64,000 nucleotides of DNA from Tetraselmis striata. Lineage: Eukaryota > Chlorophyta > Chlorodendrophyceae > Chlorodendrales > Chlorodendraceae. The first letter of the stretch is position 1, and each line of letters opens with the position of its first letter. The notes beneath the pieces are model-generated. The model worked only from the letters and a program-made list of their open reading frames with translations. It did not search any database and had not been told where the DNA came from. The DNA is taken from the NCBI GenBank assembly GCA_006384855.1, contig VCJN01003007.1, forward strand, positions 186,001 to 250,000, given 5' to 3'. Position numbers and translations under genes: made by a program. Positions 47,060-57,350 of this stretch are shown in pieces.

Positions 47060-47105
47060 CATGCGTGTATATACATACAAGCGCGTGTCGCGCGGAATGA
47101 ATACA

Positions 47106-47137
<32 letters not shown>

Positions 47138-47500
47138 CAGCAGGCCACAAAAGTGCCATATTCCGATGCATCAGCGAAATGTAGCTTTACGTTTTTCAAT
47201 TTGATATCCTTGCTTTCAACTAGTCTATGGGGTTCCGCCCTTTCCCTAAGCCAGGGGGTAGGGATTCTGAACTAGTCTATGGGGTTTCGCCCTTTCCCTA
47301 AACAGGCACATACGTGTGTATACATACGGGAGCGGCGCACGGAAGGCATATCTCACACGTATACACTTTGGCACGTCACAAACGTACCATGCCCCGCTGC
47401 TTCAGCTAAATGTAGCTCTACATTTTGAAATTTTATAACCTGGTTCTAAACCATTATACGGGGGATTCGCCCTTTCCTTTTTCCTAACCGATTCTAGCTG
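47060..47500 (+). repeat. Diverged tandem duplication with a recurring ACTAGTCTATGGGG motif
   Basis: Two units (about 47060-47255 and 47305-47490) share a GTGTATAYATAC start, a middle reading CATATTCCGATGCATCAGC / CCATGCCCCGCTGCTTCAGC, AAATGTAGCT(T/C)TACRTTTT, and an end of the type CTATGGGGTTCCGCCCTTTCC. The end motif also occurs once more at about 47271-47300. A (CA)n array (47107-47137) has expanded inside the first unit. Probably an old repeat element. Confidence 0.5.
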
Positions 47501-47647
47501 CATGTCCTGTCGCAGAAGTACCGGTAACTAGTTCGTCGTTGTTGTGCCCTGTCGTGTGCAACACAAGGAGACATACAAGCAGTCGCAGCAAGCAGAGCCT
47601 GCCATCTTCCCAGTTTTCGCTGCGTTTTAAAAAAAAACTACGGTCAC

Positions 47648-48080
47648 GTGCTCTGTGCGCGTGAGGATCGAGTTGTTTTAAATCCTCGGTACTTCGTCAC
47701 AACCAAAAAGGGCGGACACCGCTTCAGGCCATACATGCAGATGAGTTTCATTGAAGACCTGCGCAAAGCGCTGAACGTTTTCCACAAGGACCACCCCGAC
47801 TGTCACTCCAAGCTTGACAGCATCCTGGAGACGTGCCGCACCGACGACCCGGGGCGGCAGCTCGTATCATCGCCCAGCAGCGCGAGGAGATGGACGAACT
47901 GAAGAAGTAACTCCAGCAGGTGATGGATCGTCTGCAGGGCGAGCCTGAATACCGGAAGGGGGAGAAGAAGACGAAGGCAGCTGAATTTAAGGAGAAGAAG
48001 GCCAAACTTGCGAAGGGTGACGACCCGAGAACGACGAGACAGAGGAGGACGAGAACGTGAAGGCCGAGGCCAGCAATGAC
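47648..48080 (+). pseudogene. Unrecognised coding-like segment
   Basis: A plus frame reads VVLNPRYFVTTKKGGHRFRP, then MQMSFIEDLRKALNVFHKDH and KLDSILETCRTDD. It is then broken and continues in another frame as a Lys/Glu-rich coil-like stretch (EEMDELKK-stop-LQQVMDRLQ, then AAEFKEKKAKLAKGDD). Composition is strongly protein-like. It could be an exon pair of a host gene or part of a retroelement Gag. The stop at about 47909 argues for decay unless a small intron removes it. Confidence 0.3.
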
Positions 48081-48560
48081 AGTGAGCAGGCTTCTGCCCA
48101 ATGCCGCTGCCTGTCGTCGATCGCGCAGGCGCGCAATGTGAGGCTCTTGTGATTCAATTTTAAGTTCCAGGTTGGTCCCATGTTGCTTTCAGCCCGATAC
48201 CGTCTGCCTTTTCTAGATGTGTACGTCGAATATCGACAGGGGCATTGGCGCCAGGTACCAGGTACCATGTTTGTCATGCGCATAACCTGCTGCGTCCTGC
48301 CTGAGTCGCAGGCGGTGGTGCAACAGGTGCCGGAAAAGCTCTGCTAGGTGAGACCGAAGAAGTGATTACAAGGCTAGCAGCCCCTCACTGATGAGGGCTG
48401 AGCAGCCGGAGCTGGAGGTTTACTGGCGCTACTAACTAGGGTGCGTACAGCACGCACAAAGTGTCTTGATGTAGTCCTCGTACGCGCGCGCCTGCGCGCG
48501 CTTATCAGCAGCGGCTAAGCGCAGTAGCACTGTAGTATCAAACACACTGACCGTCAGACC

Positions 48561-51500
48561 TCAGTTGTCCACACCCCCACTCAATGCTGCAACGCCCCAG
48601 CCCCGAGCCTTGCGCGCATGGCTGTGCACGGCCTCCCTGGGAAGTGGTTCGGTGAGCATGTCTGCAACCATCTCAGGTGTGGGCAAGTATCCGATCTCGA
48701 TTGTGCCCCACAAGATTCTTTCCTTGACAAAATGGTATCTGATGTCGATGTGCTTAGTCTTGTCACTGACGATGGAACTATGACAGTACTTGATGGTGCT
48801 CTGATTGTCTTTATGGATTAGACCGGCTCGGCTGACACGCTTGTTGTATCCCGATCAAGCAGCTCTTCCACTACATGGCGGGAGATGTAGGGCGGCATCC
48901 TCGACAGCGAGGCTGAGAGAGTGTTACTCTGCCTCACACGTAGAGGTTGACACGACTGGCTGAGGTATGGATTTCCAGCCAACAGCGCCGTGATCACCTA
49001 GAAAGAAGAAGTAGCCAGACAGGGGGCGGCGAGATTCCATATCCCCAGCATGGTCAGCATCCGCATAGCATGTGAGCTGCAAACTGGCCGGTGACCCCCC
49101 AAGGCGAGGCCCAGTGACTGCATGCCCTTGAGATAACGGAGGACCATCTTCAGCAAAGCAGTCAAACGCATATGACATGGTGCTTTCTACACCTGGCCTG
49201 GAATGCTGAGAGCAGCAGTGCTATCACGTCCGGTGTTGCAGCCGACATGCATGAGGCTGCACAGTCATCAAGGGCCGGTAAGTTTCACGACCCTCCACTC
49301 CAAGTGCAGGTGACGGCGGCGCTGAATCAGGAAGGCGATTCAGGAGTCAATGTCCATGGGGAGTGCAGAGGAGTAGCTGTCCTCCATCCCAAACTAACGA
49401 AGAATGTCACCATTGTACTTCGACTGGTCCAGGGTGATAGTCCGGTTGGCTCCGTCCCTGGCGATGTGCAGGCCCAGAAGCCACTGCAATTTTGTGACGG
49501 TAATCCGGAAGCGCTGACTGATCTGCTGCTTTAAGTGTGTAGCCCATTCCACAGAGGTCGACGCAAAGGGCATATCATCCACGTACAGCCCCAACATAGA
49601 AAAACTTCCATCTTGATAGCAGTAGTATAGACATGGATCTTTACTGCACTGCTTCCACCCGGTATGTAGCAGCCACCCACTGATCAGTTTGTTCCAATTC
49701 CGAGGGGATTGCTTGAGGCCATACAACGACTTTCTCAGTCTGAGCACCCGCTTTGTGCCATCATGGAATCCCTCACTCAGGTTGGCGGATGTATACCTCT
49801 TCATCTAGATCGGAATGAAGGAACGCCGTGTCCACATCCAATCGGTATAGCTCCATGTCCATGGCAGCAGCAATGGTTAGCATTACCCGGAGACTGGCCT
49901 GTCGAATCAAGGTGAGAATGTCTTGGTATAGTCGATACAAGCCTTCTAACTGCAACCCTTAGCCACAAGTCTGGCTTTGTATTTAGCCACTACCTCGCCA
50001 TCAAAGTCAGGTCTGACTTTAACACCCACTTGCAGTTGACCGCTTGTCTGTCTGATGGAAGTGCCACCAGATCTACGTCCCATGTGCTATTAGCCACTTG
50101 AGCACTGTACTCTTTGCCATGCCTTGCAGCCACTCCTTGGCGTGGGGACCACTGACTGCCTCTTTGTCGTAGGTGGCAGGTTCAGGGAGGTCACTGGCGG
50201 CCAAGAGTGCAACCACATTGCCATTTGACACGTCTACCTCAGCAATCACTGCTCCGTCATCCCCAGCATCAGATAGCATAGCTTGAAACTGATCGCGAAA
50301 TCGCGTAGGTGGGCTCCGATTTCGCACCTGTTTGTCAGGGGCAGCATATCCAGGTGCCCAAGTGCTAGCTATGTATCCCCCACCGAATTTAATACATCTC
50401 GGGATGCGTACGGGAGCCTTGGCACATCGGACTCCCCATCGGAGTCCTCTTAAGATTCCATACGCACCGCCGCAAATGGTGCGGACCCTCCAAATCCAGG
50501 CGTGTGCTCATCAAAGCGCACATGTATCGTGTTGATGATGTTGCTAGTGGTGGGATTGTACCCCTTGTACCGAATTGAGTCCTCAGCATAGCCAACCATC
50601 ACCCCTTTGAATATTTTGACATCCATTTTGCTGCGCTGATCACCCGGATTTTACGCAAATGCTGCGCATCCAAATAACATGTCAGCACTAACATCGGCTG
50701 CCTGTCCCAATTCTAGTTGACATGGGATGCCGCCTCCAGGTCCAACCGCTCGGGAGTAGGTACGCTGATGCAACCAGTTGGCGGCGGACAATGCCAGAGT
50801 CTACATCCAGGTGGGCACATTCATTGCATGCATCATGGTGTGAATTACAAAAAGGACAGTTCCCCAGAATTAGAAAATCAACACAGCAAGCCGCCTAAAA
50901 GCGGCCCGCATCCCGCATGAGGCATGGTACATGCTGCCTCTCTGAGTCAGAGTTCTGAAAGGCCGCTCCACCTTCCCCAACATGTTTTGTTGATGCGGTG
51001 CTGTCCATTGTACCCCAGACTCCATAGCGGTGACTATGTCATGCAGGCTTTCAGCCGCGCATTAAGTGGGATCTTGATCAAATTTCATCATCGGGGCAAA
51101 TTGTAAGTGCCCATGATGGCGCTGATGAGTGAACTCAATCTTGCGAAAAGCTACTGCGAGCTGCTTGCCAACCTCCTCTGATGTCTTGTTTTCCATGTAT
51201 CTGAGGCACCGTTGTTGGTGTAGTAGTCAGTGACAAGGAGATTGTACCGCATGCCATGAGGTGAAGCCACTCGCGTTGGTCCTCAAAGATCGACTGAAAA
51301 ATTCTTAAGTGCGCCATCAGGTGGATTAAATGGTTGTCTGTTTTGAGGTGCCGCACATGCCTTATTGAGTAGACACTACACAGTCGTGACAGAGTTGACT
51401 ACGGATGTAACACGGAAAATTAGGCACGCCAGTGACCCGGTGGCCATGTTGCATTTGAACACCGCCCATGTGTAAGTGATCGGGTCTCTCGTGCCACAAT

Positions 51501-52030
51501 GCCGCCTCTGCATTGACTTCAGACAATATCGTCACAGGGTCAACATTACATACATTAGTACCAGTATCAGGTGCATTGGCATCACCAGCATCAACACTAG
51601 TGCCGGAATTCGCAGCTGTTGCCACGGCTACATCATCAGTTGTTGCCCCATGCACTGCCTCCTCGTGATCGAGAAAGCTGTCCTCTTTGCTCGGTAGGAT
51701 GTAGAGGCCATTGTCCACTTTCAGGCCCACCATTCTTGCATCCCTATCCACCATACCATACTCCTTAGATCTACCTGACTGAGTAATCTGCCACAGCCAC
51801 TCTTGGACAACATAGCATGAGCATAGAGTGTGTTGATATCCAACAATGCACAACCTCATGTGGTAAGGGGGAATGCCACTTCAACAACACCAATGCCCTC
51901 AAAAGGCACAACCACCCCTCCAACTGTGCCGGAACGGTTGAGCTTCCATAGAGATGTGAATTCAGATCGGTATGCATTGCAACTGATATTGCAACCCACA
52001 TCCATAATGCCCTAACGACCCTGTCGTGGT
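48561..52030 (-). pseudogene. Decayed Ty1/copia retrotransposon polyprotein
   Basis: Read on the minus strand, the order is that of copia elements. There is a protease-like region at about 52020-51850 (VGCNISCNAYRSEF, GVVVPFEGIGVVEVAFPL), and a Gag-pre-integrase region at 51859-51362 (LWHERPDHLHMGGVQ with a following C-x2-C-like pair). Integrase-zone scraps lie at 51360-50400, then AVSGPHAKEWLQGM at about 50170. The reverse transcriptase runs from 49955 to 49394 (LDVDTAFLHSDLDEEVYI, YGLKQSPRNWNK, LGLYVDDMPF). RNase H is at 49178-48924 (CYADADHAGD, SRRPLSGYFFFLG, STSTCEAE). The tail extends to a TGA at 48561-48563 (KHIDIRYHFVKERI, LPTPEMVADMLTEPLP). Many frameshifts and stops separate the pieces, so it is inactive. 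LTRs were not identified with confidence. Confidence 0.88.
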
Positions 52031-52065
52031 GACGCAAAACAAACCGATGCCATTAGAGCGGTCGG

Positions 52066-52556
52066 TTAAGGTGCCACAGATCTAGTACCATCAGTGGAAG
52101 GCTGATCGTTGCCCCCCACTAGATAGCGGCCGACAGTAGGGGCAGATAAACTAGAGGTTCGAACCTCGTCGAGGTCCGATCCCTTAATCGGATCTTCCTC
52201 CTTGTCAGATATAGGCTCGGTGGAACCCTCGGTCAGGGCGGTGAGATGAGCCGTTGCGCCGCCGATGGGAAGCTTCGACTTGATGTTGAGTATACTATTC
52301 CTCTCCTTGTTCCATGCCAACTGCTCGCCATCCGACGGTCGGGACCTCGGTGGTCCTTGGACCATGAGCATCTACCAGCGAAGGGGCTCACACGTTTCTG
52401 AAACTTGTTAGCCAGAGATACTTGTGGTTGGGCTAGCTCCATGGTCGGACGCAAGCCCGATCGCTGTCGATATGTATGATTAAAGCCGGAATTGTCTATC
52501 TGAACTAGCAGTTGCTCTTCGACTAGCGAGATTCGAGTAGTGTCCGAACGCCATCG
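52066..52556 (-). pseudogene. Coding-like remnant between the copia relic and the chromovirus
   Basis: Minus frames read RISLVEEQLLVQIDNSGFNH and LAQPQVSLANKFQKRVSPF, then, in another frame, EQLAWNKERNSILNIKSKLP and an acidic ISDKEEDPIKGSDLDEV, ending at 52066. By position it could be the Gag part of the copia element, since it lies upstream of the protease. The Ty3 element is inserted at 52561/52562, so anything further upstream would resume after 61408, where I see no clear continuation. Confidence 0.35.
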
Positions 52557-52561
52557 GCACC
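52557..52561. repeat. 5-bp target-site duplication of the chromovirus (left)
   Basis: GCACC immediately before the 5' LTR, repeated exactly at 61404-61408. Confidence 0.9.
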
Positions 52562-52977
52562 TGTTATACTCCATTTCCCTATAGCCATAATGTTCTGCTA
52601 TACTAGCAGGTATAACCCCCGCAAAGGTAGTACGACTACGCATCCGCGGAGTCGCTGTACATATTAGTATTGCGGGCGTAAATATTAGTAGTATAAGGCC
52701 GAAGACTGTTCTGGAATTCTCTAGAGTTCTCTGACTCAAGCCTTACGTGGCTAACACAGCACGGGTATCCCATGACACCCGGCTAACATAGCACAGGTAG
52801 GCCTATGACCTCGGCGGGTATAAATAAATACCGCCTCGGACAAGTCTACTAGGTAGAATTCAGAGACAGAACTATAACCCAGGAACCCCTGTAACCAGAA
52901 GAGATTGGCCATACTTTCTAAATCCTTCCGCTGCATCCTAAAGGGCCTAAAGAACAGGCTTAAGCTAGAGCCTAACA
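52562..52977 (+). repeat. 5' LTR of the chromovirus (416 bp)
   Basis: Starts TGTTATACTCC and ends CCTAACA, with the TG...CA borders of LTRs. It contains the promoter and transcription start in such elements; a TATAAATA box is visible at 52819-52826. It matches the interrupted 3' LTR almost exactly. Confidence 0.95.
52819..52826 (+). promoter_or_regulatory. TATA box in the 5' LTR
   Basis: TATAAATA, about 150 bp before the LTR end. In this LTR the AATA unit is duplicated (TATAAATAAATA), whereas the 3' LTR has a single copy (61249-61256). Confidence 0.7.
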
Positions 52978-52979
52978 CT

Positions 52980-52997
52980 TGGTTTCGGAGCTTAGAC
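52980..52997 (+). other. Primer-binding site (tRNA)
   Basis: TGGTTTCGGAGCTTAG begins two bases after the LTR and starts with TGG, complementary to a tRNA CCA end. It is not the TGGTATCAGAGC site of initiator-Met primers; the tRNA was not identified. Confidence 0.7.
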
Positions 52998-53016
52998 AGC
53001 GGTAAGCGACGTAAAG

Positions 53017-54177
53017 ATGGCTACACCAGGAGAGACACCACCTGAGGACAGCGGAAGCTTTCCGGTAGCGGCCACTGCCGGTGAAGCACAGCCGATTCCG
53101 CTCGAAGGAGGTCAAGAGGGCACGCAACCGACCCTCGCAACCATGATGAGCATGCTTCAACGACTAGCCGACCGAGTCGAGACTATGTCGACGGAGCAAG
53201 CGAAGATGCAAGAAGTAGCGCAAGCTACGACGGCGGCAACGGCGGAGATTCGCCGCTTGGACGAGTACGTGCGACAAGGCTTTAGTCATTTCGACGACCG
53301 AGTGAACCGGAGCCGAGTTGTAGAGCAGCAGATGCGAGACCAACTTCGTTCTGCCCGGACCAGCGACATGCATGGGCTCATGCCGAGCGATGTGAAACCA
53401 GCGAAGATCGAGAAGCTATCGACTACGAATATCGACGAGCTACGGAACTGGTTTCGTCATGCACGGGGTTACCTGAAATATCACAATGTAAACCCGGAGG
53501 AACCTCGTAGCGTGTACTGGGCATCTGGCTATTTTCACGGACCCGTATCCAAGTGGTGGTACGCGCAAGTGGCGAGTACGCACGACGAAATTGGCGGCGG
53601 TTTTACCGGTATTACGCACATGGAGGCGGCACTAATCACCGAATTCTGTGGACGTACACCGGCGAAGCAAGCTCGTATCAATCTGGATCGCGCGACACAG
53701 CGGACTACAGTACAGAAGTACGCGAATTATTTCCGCGAGCAACTACTGGAGTTACCCCATCGTCACGAGGAAGATAATGTACATGACTTCCAGCGCGGAC
53801 TGAAACCCCATATTCGAAAGGAAGTTGCCCTGAAAAACCCTAAGACCCTGGCAGAAGCTGTACAGGCAGCCCTGGCTGTTGAAGCTGCGGAGCGGGAGAC
53901 AGATGTGCACCGCGAGATCCGTCGCGAGCGCCTAAACATCATGGACGACGATGGCGACGACGACGAGCAGTACTACAGCAGTGCTGAGGGTGAAGCTACA
54001 GAACAAGAAGACGACATGTTGATGGCGCGGCGATTGACCGAAGAGGAGTTTGAGAGATTTAAGAAGGAAGGTCGCTGCTTTATCTGCAGGGCGAAAGGTC
54101 ATGTTGCGTCCGCGTGCCCGAGCAAGAAGAAGAAGATTTCTGAATATCGACCCAGAAAGACCCGGCCGGGAAACTAA
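53017..54177 (+). CDS. gag: Gag (capsid/nucleocapsid) of the chromovirus
   Basis: 386 residues from the first ATG after the primer-binding site. Residues about 40-100 form a likely coiled coil (MMSMLQRLADRVETM and following). About 125-265 is the retrotransposon capsid region (LRNWFRHARGYLKY, FHGPVSKWWYAQ, TVQKYANYFREQLLEL, RGLKPHIRKEVAL). An acidic linker (MDDDGDDDEQYYSSAEG) precedes one CCHC zinc knuckle with C354, C357, H362 and C367 in CFICRAKGHVASAC, and a basic tail. The protein packages element RNA into virus-like particles. The last codons overlap the upstream extension of pol and carry the frameshift site. Confidence 0.93.
   Translation: MATPGETPPEDSGSFPVAATAGEAQPIPLEGGQEGTQPTLATMMSMLQRLADRVETMSTEQAKMQEVAQATTAATAEIRRLDEYVRQGFSHFDDRVNRSRVVEQQMRDQLRSARTSDMHGLMPSDVKPAKIEKLSTTNIDELRNWFRHARGYLKYHNVNPEEPRSVYWASGYFHGPVSKWWYAQVASTHDEIGGGFTGITHMEAALITEFCGRTPAKQARINLDRATQRTTVQKYANYFREQLLELPHRHEEDNVHDFQRGLKPHIRKEVALKNPKTLAEAVQAALAVEAAERETDVHREIRRERLNIMDDDGDDDEQYYSSAEGEATEQEDDMLMARRLTEEEFERFKKEGRCFICRAKGHVASACPSKKKKISEYRPRKTRPGN
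54168..54174 (+). promoter_or_regulatory. Programmed -1 ribosomal frameshift site G GGA AAC
   Basis: The heptamer is in the gag frame as X XXY YYZ and is followed directly by the gag stop TAA (54175-54177). The pol frame is -1 relative to gag and is open from 54144, so a slip here fuses Gag to Pol. A GC-rich inverted repeat (54185-54208, GTCG...CGAC) begins ten bases downstream and could form the stimulating stem. Confidence 0.8.
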
Positions 54178-57100
54178 GACGTGAGTCGGCCGCGCGCGGC
54201 GCGCGACAGGGTGAAGGACTGTCCCCTAAAACGGCTCGCGAGACTACAGAAGTACAGCCCTCGTATCCTCGAACGACACTGAGGCCTGATTTCCTCCACA
54301 AGGATTTCAGCGACTGGATGGTACATCGCGAATTATTTCACGAGTACACGAAGAAATACGGACCCTGCGACCTGGACGGAGCTTGCGATAATGACGGCCT
54401 GAATTCTCAAGTTTCTGGTAGTTTTTGCTGTCCGACGCGCCCATTTCAGGAACAGGATCTCGGAGAATATCGGCGTATTTGGCTAAATGCCCCGTATGAC
54501 CGAATTGAAGAATTTTTGGGCCACTACCTTCGACAGAAGTTATTGCATCCGCATCTACGAGCAATTATTGTGGTCCCAAAATGGTCGCGTAAGCCGTGGT
54601 TTCGACTACTTAGAAATTTTCGTCTGGTGGATGAGTTGCCAGCGGAGACTTCTGTGTTTACGTGTCCAACGAACGATGGCATAGAAGGTGCGAGACAAGA
54701 TGTTGGCCCCACTCGATGGGCGACGCAGATCTACGCTGACGATGGCGCCGGCGTACGGTTTCTACCGCAGCACCTGAGAACCCCACCGAAGCCTGAGTGG
54801 ACGCACTCGAAGGTTCTAGTAACCGATGGAAGACGAGTGCTTCTGACTGTAGAAGACAGCGGACTGATTTGGTTTCCAGAAGGCAAGCGCGGCGACACGG
54901 ACGCGACGCCGGAGACAACAGCAGTACGACGATTACTCGAGCAAACTGGGTACCGGGTACAGGAGAGCAATCTACGGTACCTCGGCACTCAGCGGACGGG
55001 AGACAACCGGTGTCCTGTATACCTGTATCGTGCTCGTCGTAATACTGTACCTGCGAAGACCCCTTTGAACCGTGCACTATGGACAACCTGGAAGAAATTA
55101 TTGGAGGCACGAAGTACGGGTTATCTGGAGATGGAGACAGTACGCTACCCACTACGGTACGAAAGCTTCGGCGAACAAATTGATGAATATGTCAACCGTA
55201 ACGTCCGACTACCTGGCGAAGACTCCACATCGCGTTTGTGCAACGTATCTTCACCGAGTGGTACCCGACTACTGACTATTACTGGCGAATTGCGAGGACG
55301 ACACTGTAAAATACTGGTGGACTCTGGTGCAACCGAAAATTTTGCGAGTACTGAATGGGTACAATTGCATCAGTGCCCTACAGTATCCGGAGGAAAACAC
55401 CGTATAAAACTGGCGAACGGCAGTATGAGTACCAGTACCAAACGGCTGAGGAGCGAAGTACTTACCGTAGGAGCTTTCGACTATAAATTGGACGCTATAG
55501 TTACAGACCTGGAGAAATTCGACATTATTCTCGGACAACCTTGGCTGGAAACAGTTAATCCTGACATTGACTGGACTGCTAAAATTATCAAACACCGGAA
55601 GACTGGACAACACATTGCTACAGCGGAACAGTATACAGTACCTACGACGGTTTACCATCTGGACGCGGCTAAGATGGCGAAGGAGCTGAGGAAGAGTCGC
55701 GGCGAGGAACTGTTTGCTGTTGCGGTACGCGAGGTGTTCGATGCGGTAGCTGAGCTGCGCACGGACCAGTCGACCGAGTGGACCGAGGAGCTCAAGGAGT
55801 CCCTTATAGAGTTTGCAGACATCATCGCGGAGCCTACTGACCTGCCACCGGAGCGCGAGTTCGACTTTGAGATCAACCTGGAAAGTGATGAACCCCCCAA
55901 GGAACGAACGTACCGTATGTCACCAGCGGAGTTGCAAGAGGTACGGTCACAACTGGAGGAATTGTTGGCAAAAGGGTGGATTCGTCCGTCCAAGTCAAAC
56001 TACGGCGCCCCAATTTTATTTGTGCGTAAGAAAGACGGCACTCTGCGTATGTGTGTGGACTACCGTAAATTAAATGACCTTACGAAGAAAGACCGGACCC
56101 CGCTTCCTCGTATCGACGAATTATTGGACTTATTGCATGGTGCGACTATTTTCAGTACTCTGGACATGTACAAAGGCTACCATCAAGTACGAATTAAACC
56201 GGAAGACATCCACAAAACAGCGTTCCGGACACACTATGGACTCTACGAGTACTGTGTGTTACCTTTCGGCTTGACAAACGCCCCAGCTGGATTCCAGACT
56301 ATGATGAACCGTGTTTTGAGCCCATATCTCGGCAAATTCTGCGTGGTATACCTGGACGACGTGCTGATCTACATCAAGACAGCTGAAGAGCATCTCGAGC
56401 ACATCAGATTGGTGCTACGGGAGTTGCAACGACACCACTTGCATATCAAGGTGTCGAAGTGTTCGTTCGGCAGTACTAGCGTGGAGTTTTTGGGCCATAT
56501 CGTCGAAGCAGGACAGATCAAGATGGACCCCCGGAAGGTGGAAGCAGTTCAACAGTGGCCCGTGCCGAAGACAGTAAAGGACGTACGAGGTTTTCTCGGC
56601 CTTGCTGGCTATTACCGCAAGTTCATCCATAACTTCGCGGCTATTGCGGCGCCACTACATGACCTGACGAAGAATCAACCGGAGTTTGTGTGGACGCCTC
56701 GTGCTGATGCAGCGTTTCGTGCATTAAAGGACGCAATGGTACGAGCATCTGTACTGAGTATACCGGACACATCTGCGGACGCCCGTTACACATTGTATAC
56801 AGATGCTTCTGGATTTGCAGTGGGAGCTGTGCTGCTGCAAGATCAAGGCCCAGGACTTCGACCTGTCGCGTACCATGCACGCAAGATGAACAAACACGAA
56901 GTTCACTACCCGGTACATGAGCAAGAGTTGTTAGCGGTTCGTGATGCACTCATCAAGTTCCGATGCTACCTTGATGGAGCGGCGGGCTTTACGGTCATCA
57001 CCGACCATGACACACTACGGCACTTCTTTCGCCAACGCGATTTGTCGACGCGGCAAGTACAATGGCTGCAAGTGTTTGCGCCTTACCAACGACATATGGA

Positions 57101-57350
57101 CATCGTCTACAAGCGAGGAGCTGCCAATCATGCGGATGCCCTCTCTCGGCGACCCGACTTGAAGGATGCGCTACATAAGCTAGACCTGCTGAACAACTGG
57201 TCAGAAGACGAGGCTGACTGCGAAATAAATTCAGTTTTATTTGCTATGGAGTCGCGACTACAGGCGGACAACAAGTTTTACGACGATATCAAAACCGCAT
57301 ATGACTCCGACGAGTACCTGAAATCGCGGAAAGCTTACCATCCTGGCTAG
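54174..57350 (+). CDS. pol: Pol of the chromovirus: methyltransferase-like and Nudix-like modules, protease, reverse transcriptase, RNase H
   Basis: Open in the -1 frame after the slip site; its first ATG is at 54318 (residue 1 below; 1010 residues from there). Residues 14-105 resemble Dam-type N6-adenine methyltransferases: YGPCDLDGACDNDG (18-22 DLDGA) and IWLNAPY (57-60, NAPY for the usual NPPY). Residues 165-230 resemble a Nudix domain: KVLVTDGRRVLLTVED, then FPEGKRGDTDATPE...RRLLEQTGY (186-212), with the REUxEE catalytic glutamates partly replaced. The aspartic protease has DSGAT at 335-339. The reverse transcriptase follows (YLDD 678-681) and RNase H (first Asp829 in TDASGFAVG; HADALSR near the end). 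A TAG at 57348-57350 closes the frame; integrase continues in the -1 frame. The first two modules are not standard for Ty3 Pol. Confidence 0.9.
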   Translation, partial: LRRESAARGARQGEGLSPKTARETTEVQPSYPRTTLRPDFLHKDFSDWMVHRELFHEYTKKYGPCDLDGACDNDGLNSQVSGSFCCPTRPFQEQDLGEYRRIWLNAPYDRIEEFLGHYLRQKLLHPHLRAIIVVPKWSRKPWFRLLRNFRLVDELPAETSVFTCPTNDGIEGARQDVGPTRWATQIYADDGAGVRFLPQHLRTPPKPEWTHSKVLVTDGRRVLLTVEDSGLIWFPEGKRGDTDATPETTAVRRLLEQTGYRVQESNLRYLGTQRTGDNRCPVYLYRARRNTVPAKTPLNRALWTTWKKLLEARSTGYLEMETVRYPLRYESFGEQIDEYVNRNVRLPGEDSTSRLCNVSSPSGTRLLTITGELRGRHCKILVDSGATENFASTEWVQLHQCPTVSGGKHRIKLANGSMSTSTKRLRSEVLTVGAFDYKLDAIVTDLEKFDIILGQPWLETVNPDIDWTAKIIKHRKTGQHIATAEQYTVPTTVYHLDAAKMAKELRKSRGEELFAVAVREVFDAVAELRTDQSTEWTEELKESLIEFADIIAEPTDLPPEREFDFEINLESDEPPKERTYRMSPAELQEVRSQLEELLAKGWIRPSKSNYGAPILFVRKKDGTLRMCVDYRKLNDLTKKDRTPLPRIDELLDLLHGATIFSTLDMYKGYHQVRIKPEDIHKTAFRTHYGLYEYCVLPFGLTNAPAGFQTMMNRVLSPYLGKFCVVYLDDVLIYIKTAEEHLEHIRLVLRELQRHHLHIKVSKCSFGSTSVEFLGHIVEAGQIKMDPRKVEAVQQWPVPKTVKDVRGFLGLAGYYRKFIHNFAAIAAPLHDLTKNQPEFVWTPRADAAFRALKDAMVRASVLSIPDTSADARYTLYTDASGFAVGAVLLQDQGPGLRPVAYHARKMNKHEVHYPVHEQELLAVRDALIKFRCYLDGAAGFTVITDHDTLRHFFRQRDLSTRQVQWLQVFAPYQRHMDIVYKRGAANHADALSRRPDLKDALHKLDLLNNWSEDEADCEINSVLFAMESRLQADNKFYDDIKTAYDSDEYLKSRKAYHPG

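Noticed and set aside
48600..52030. Individual copia pieces as separate small genes
   Set aside because: Order and content match one Ty1/copia polyprotein broken by stops and shifts.
52148..52190. tRNA-like B box around GAGGTTCGAACCTC
   Set aside because: The palindrome leaves a six-base loop and no acceptor or anticodon stems could be drawn around it.
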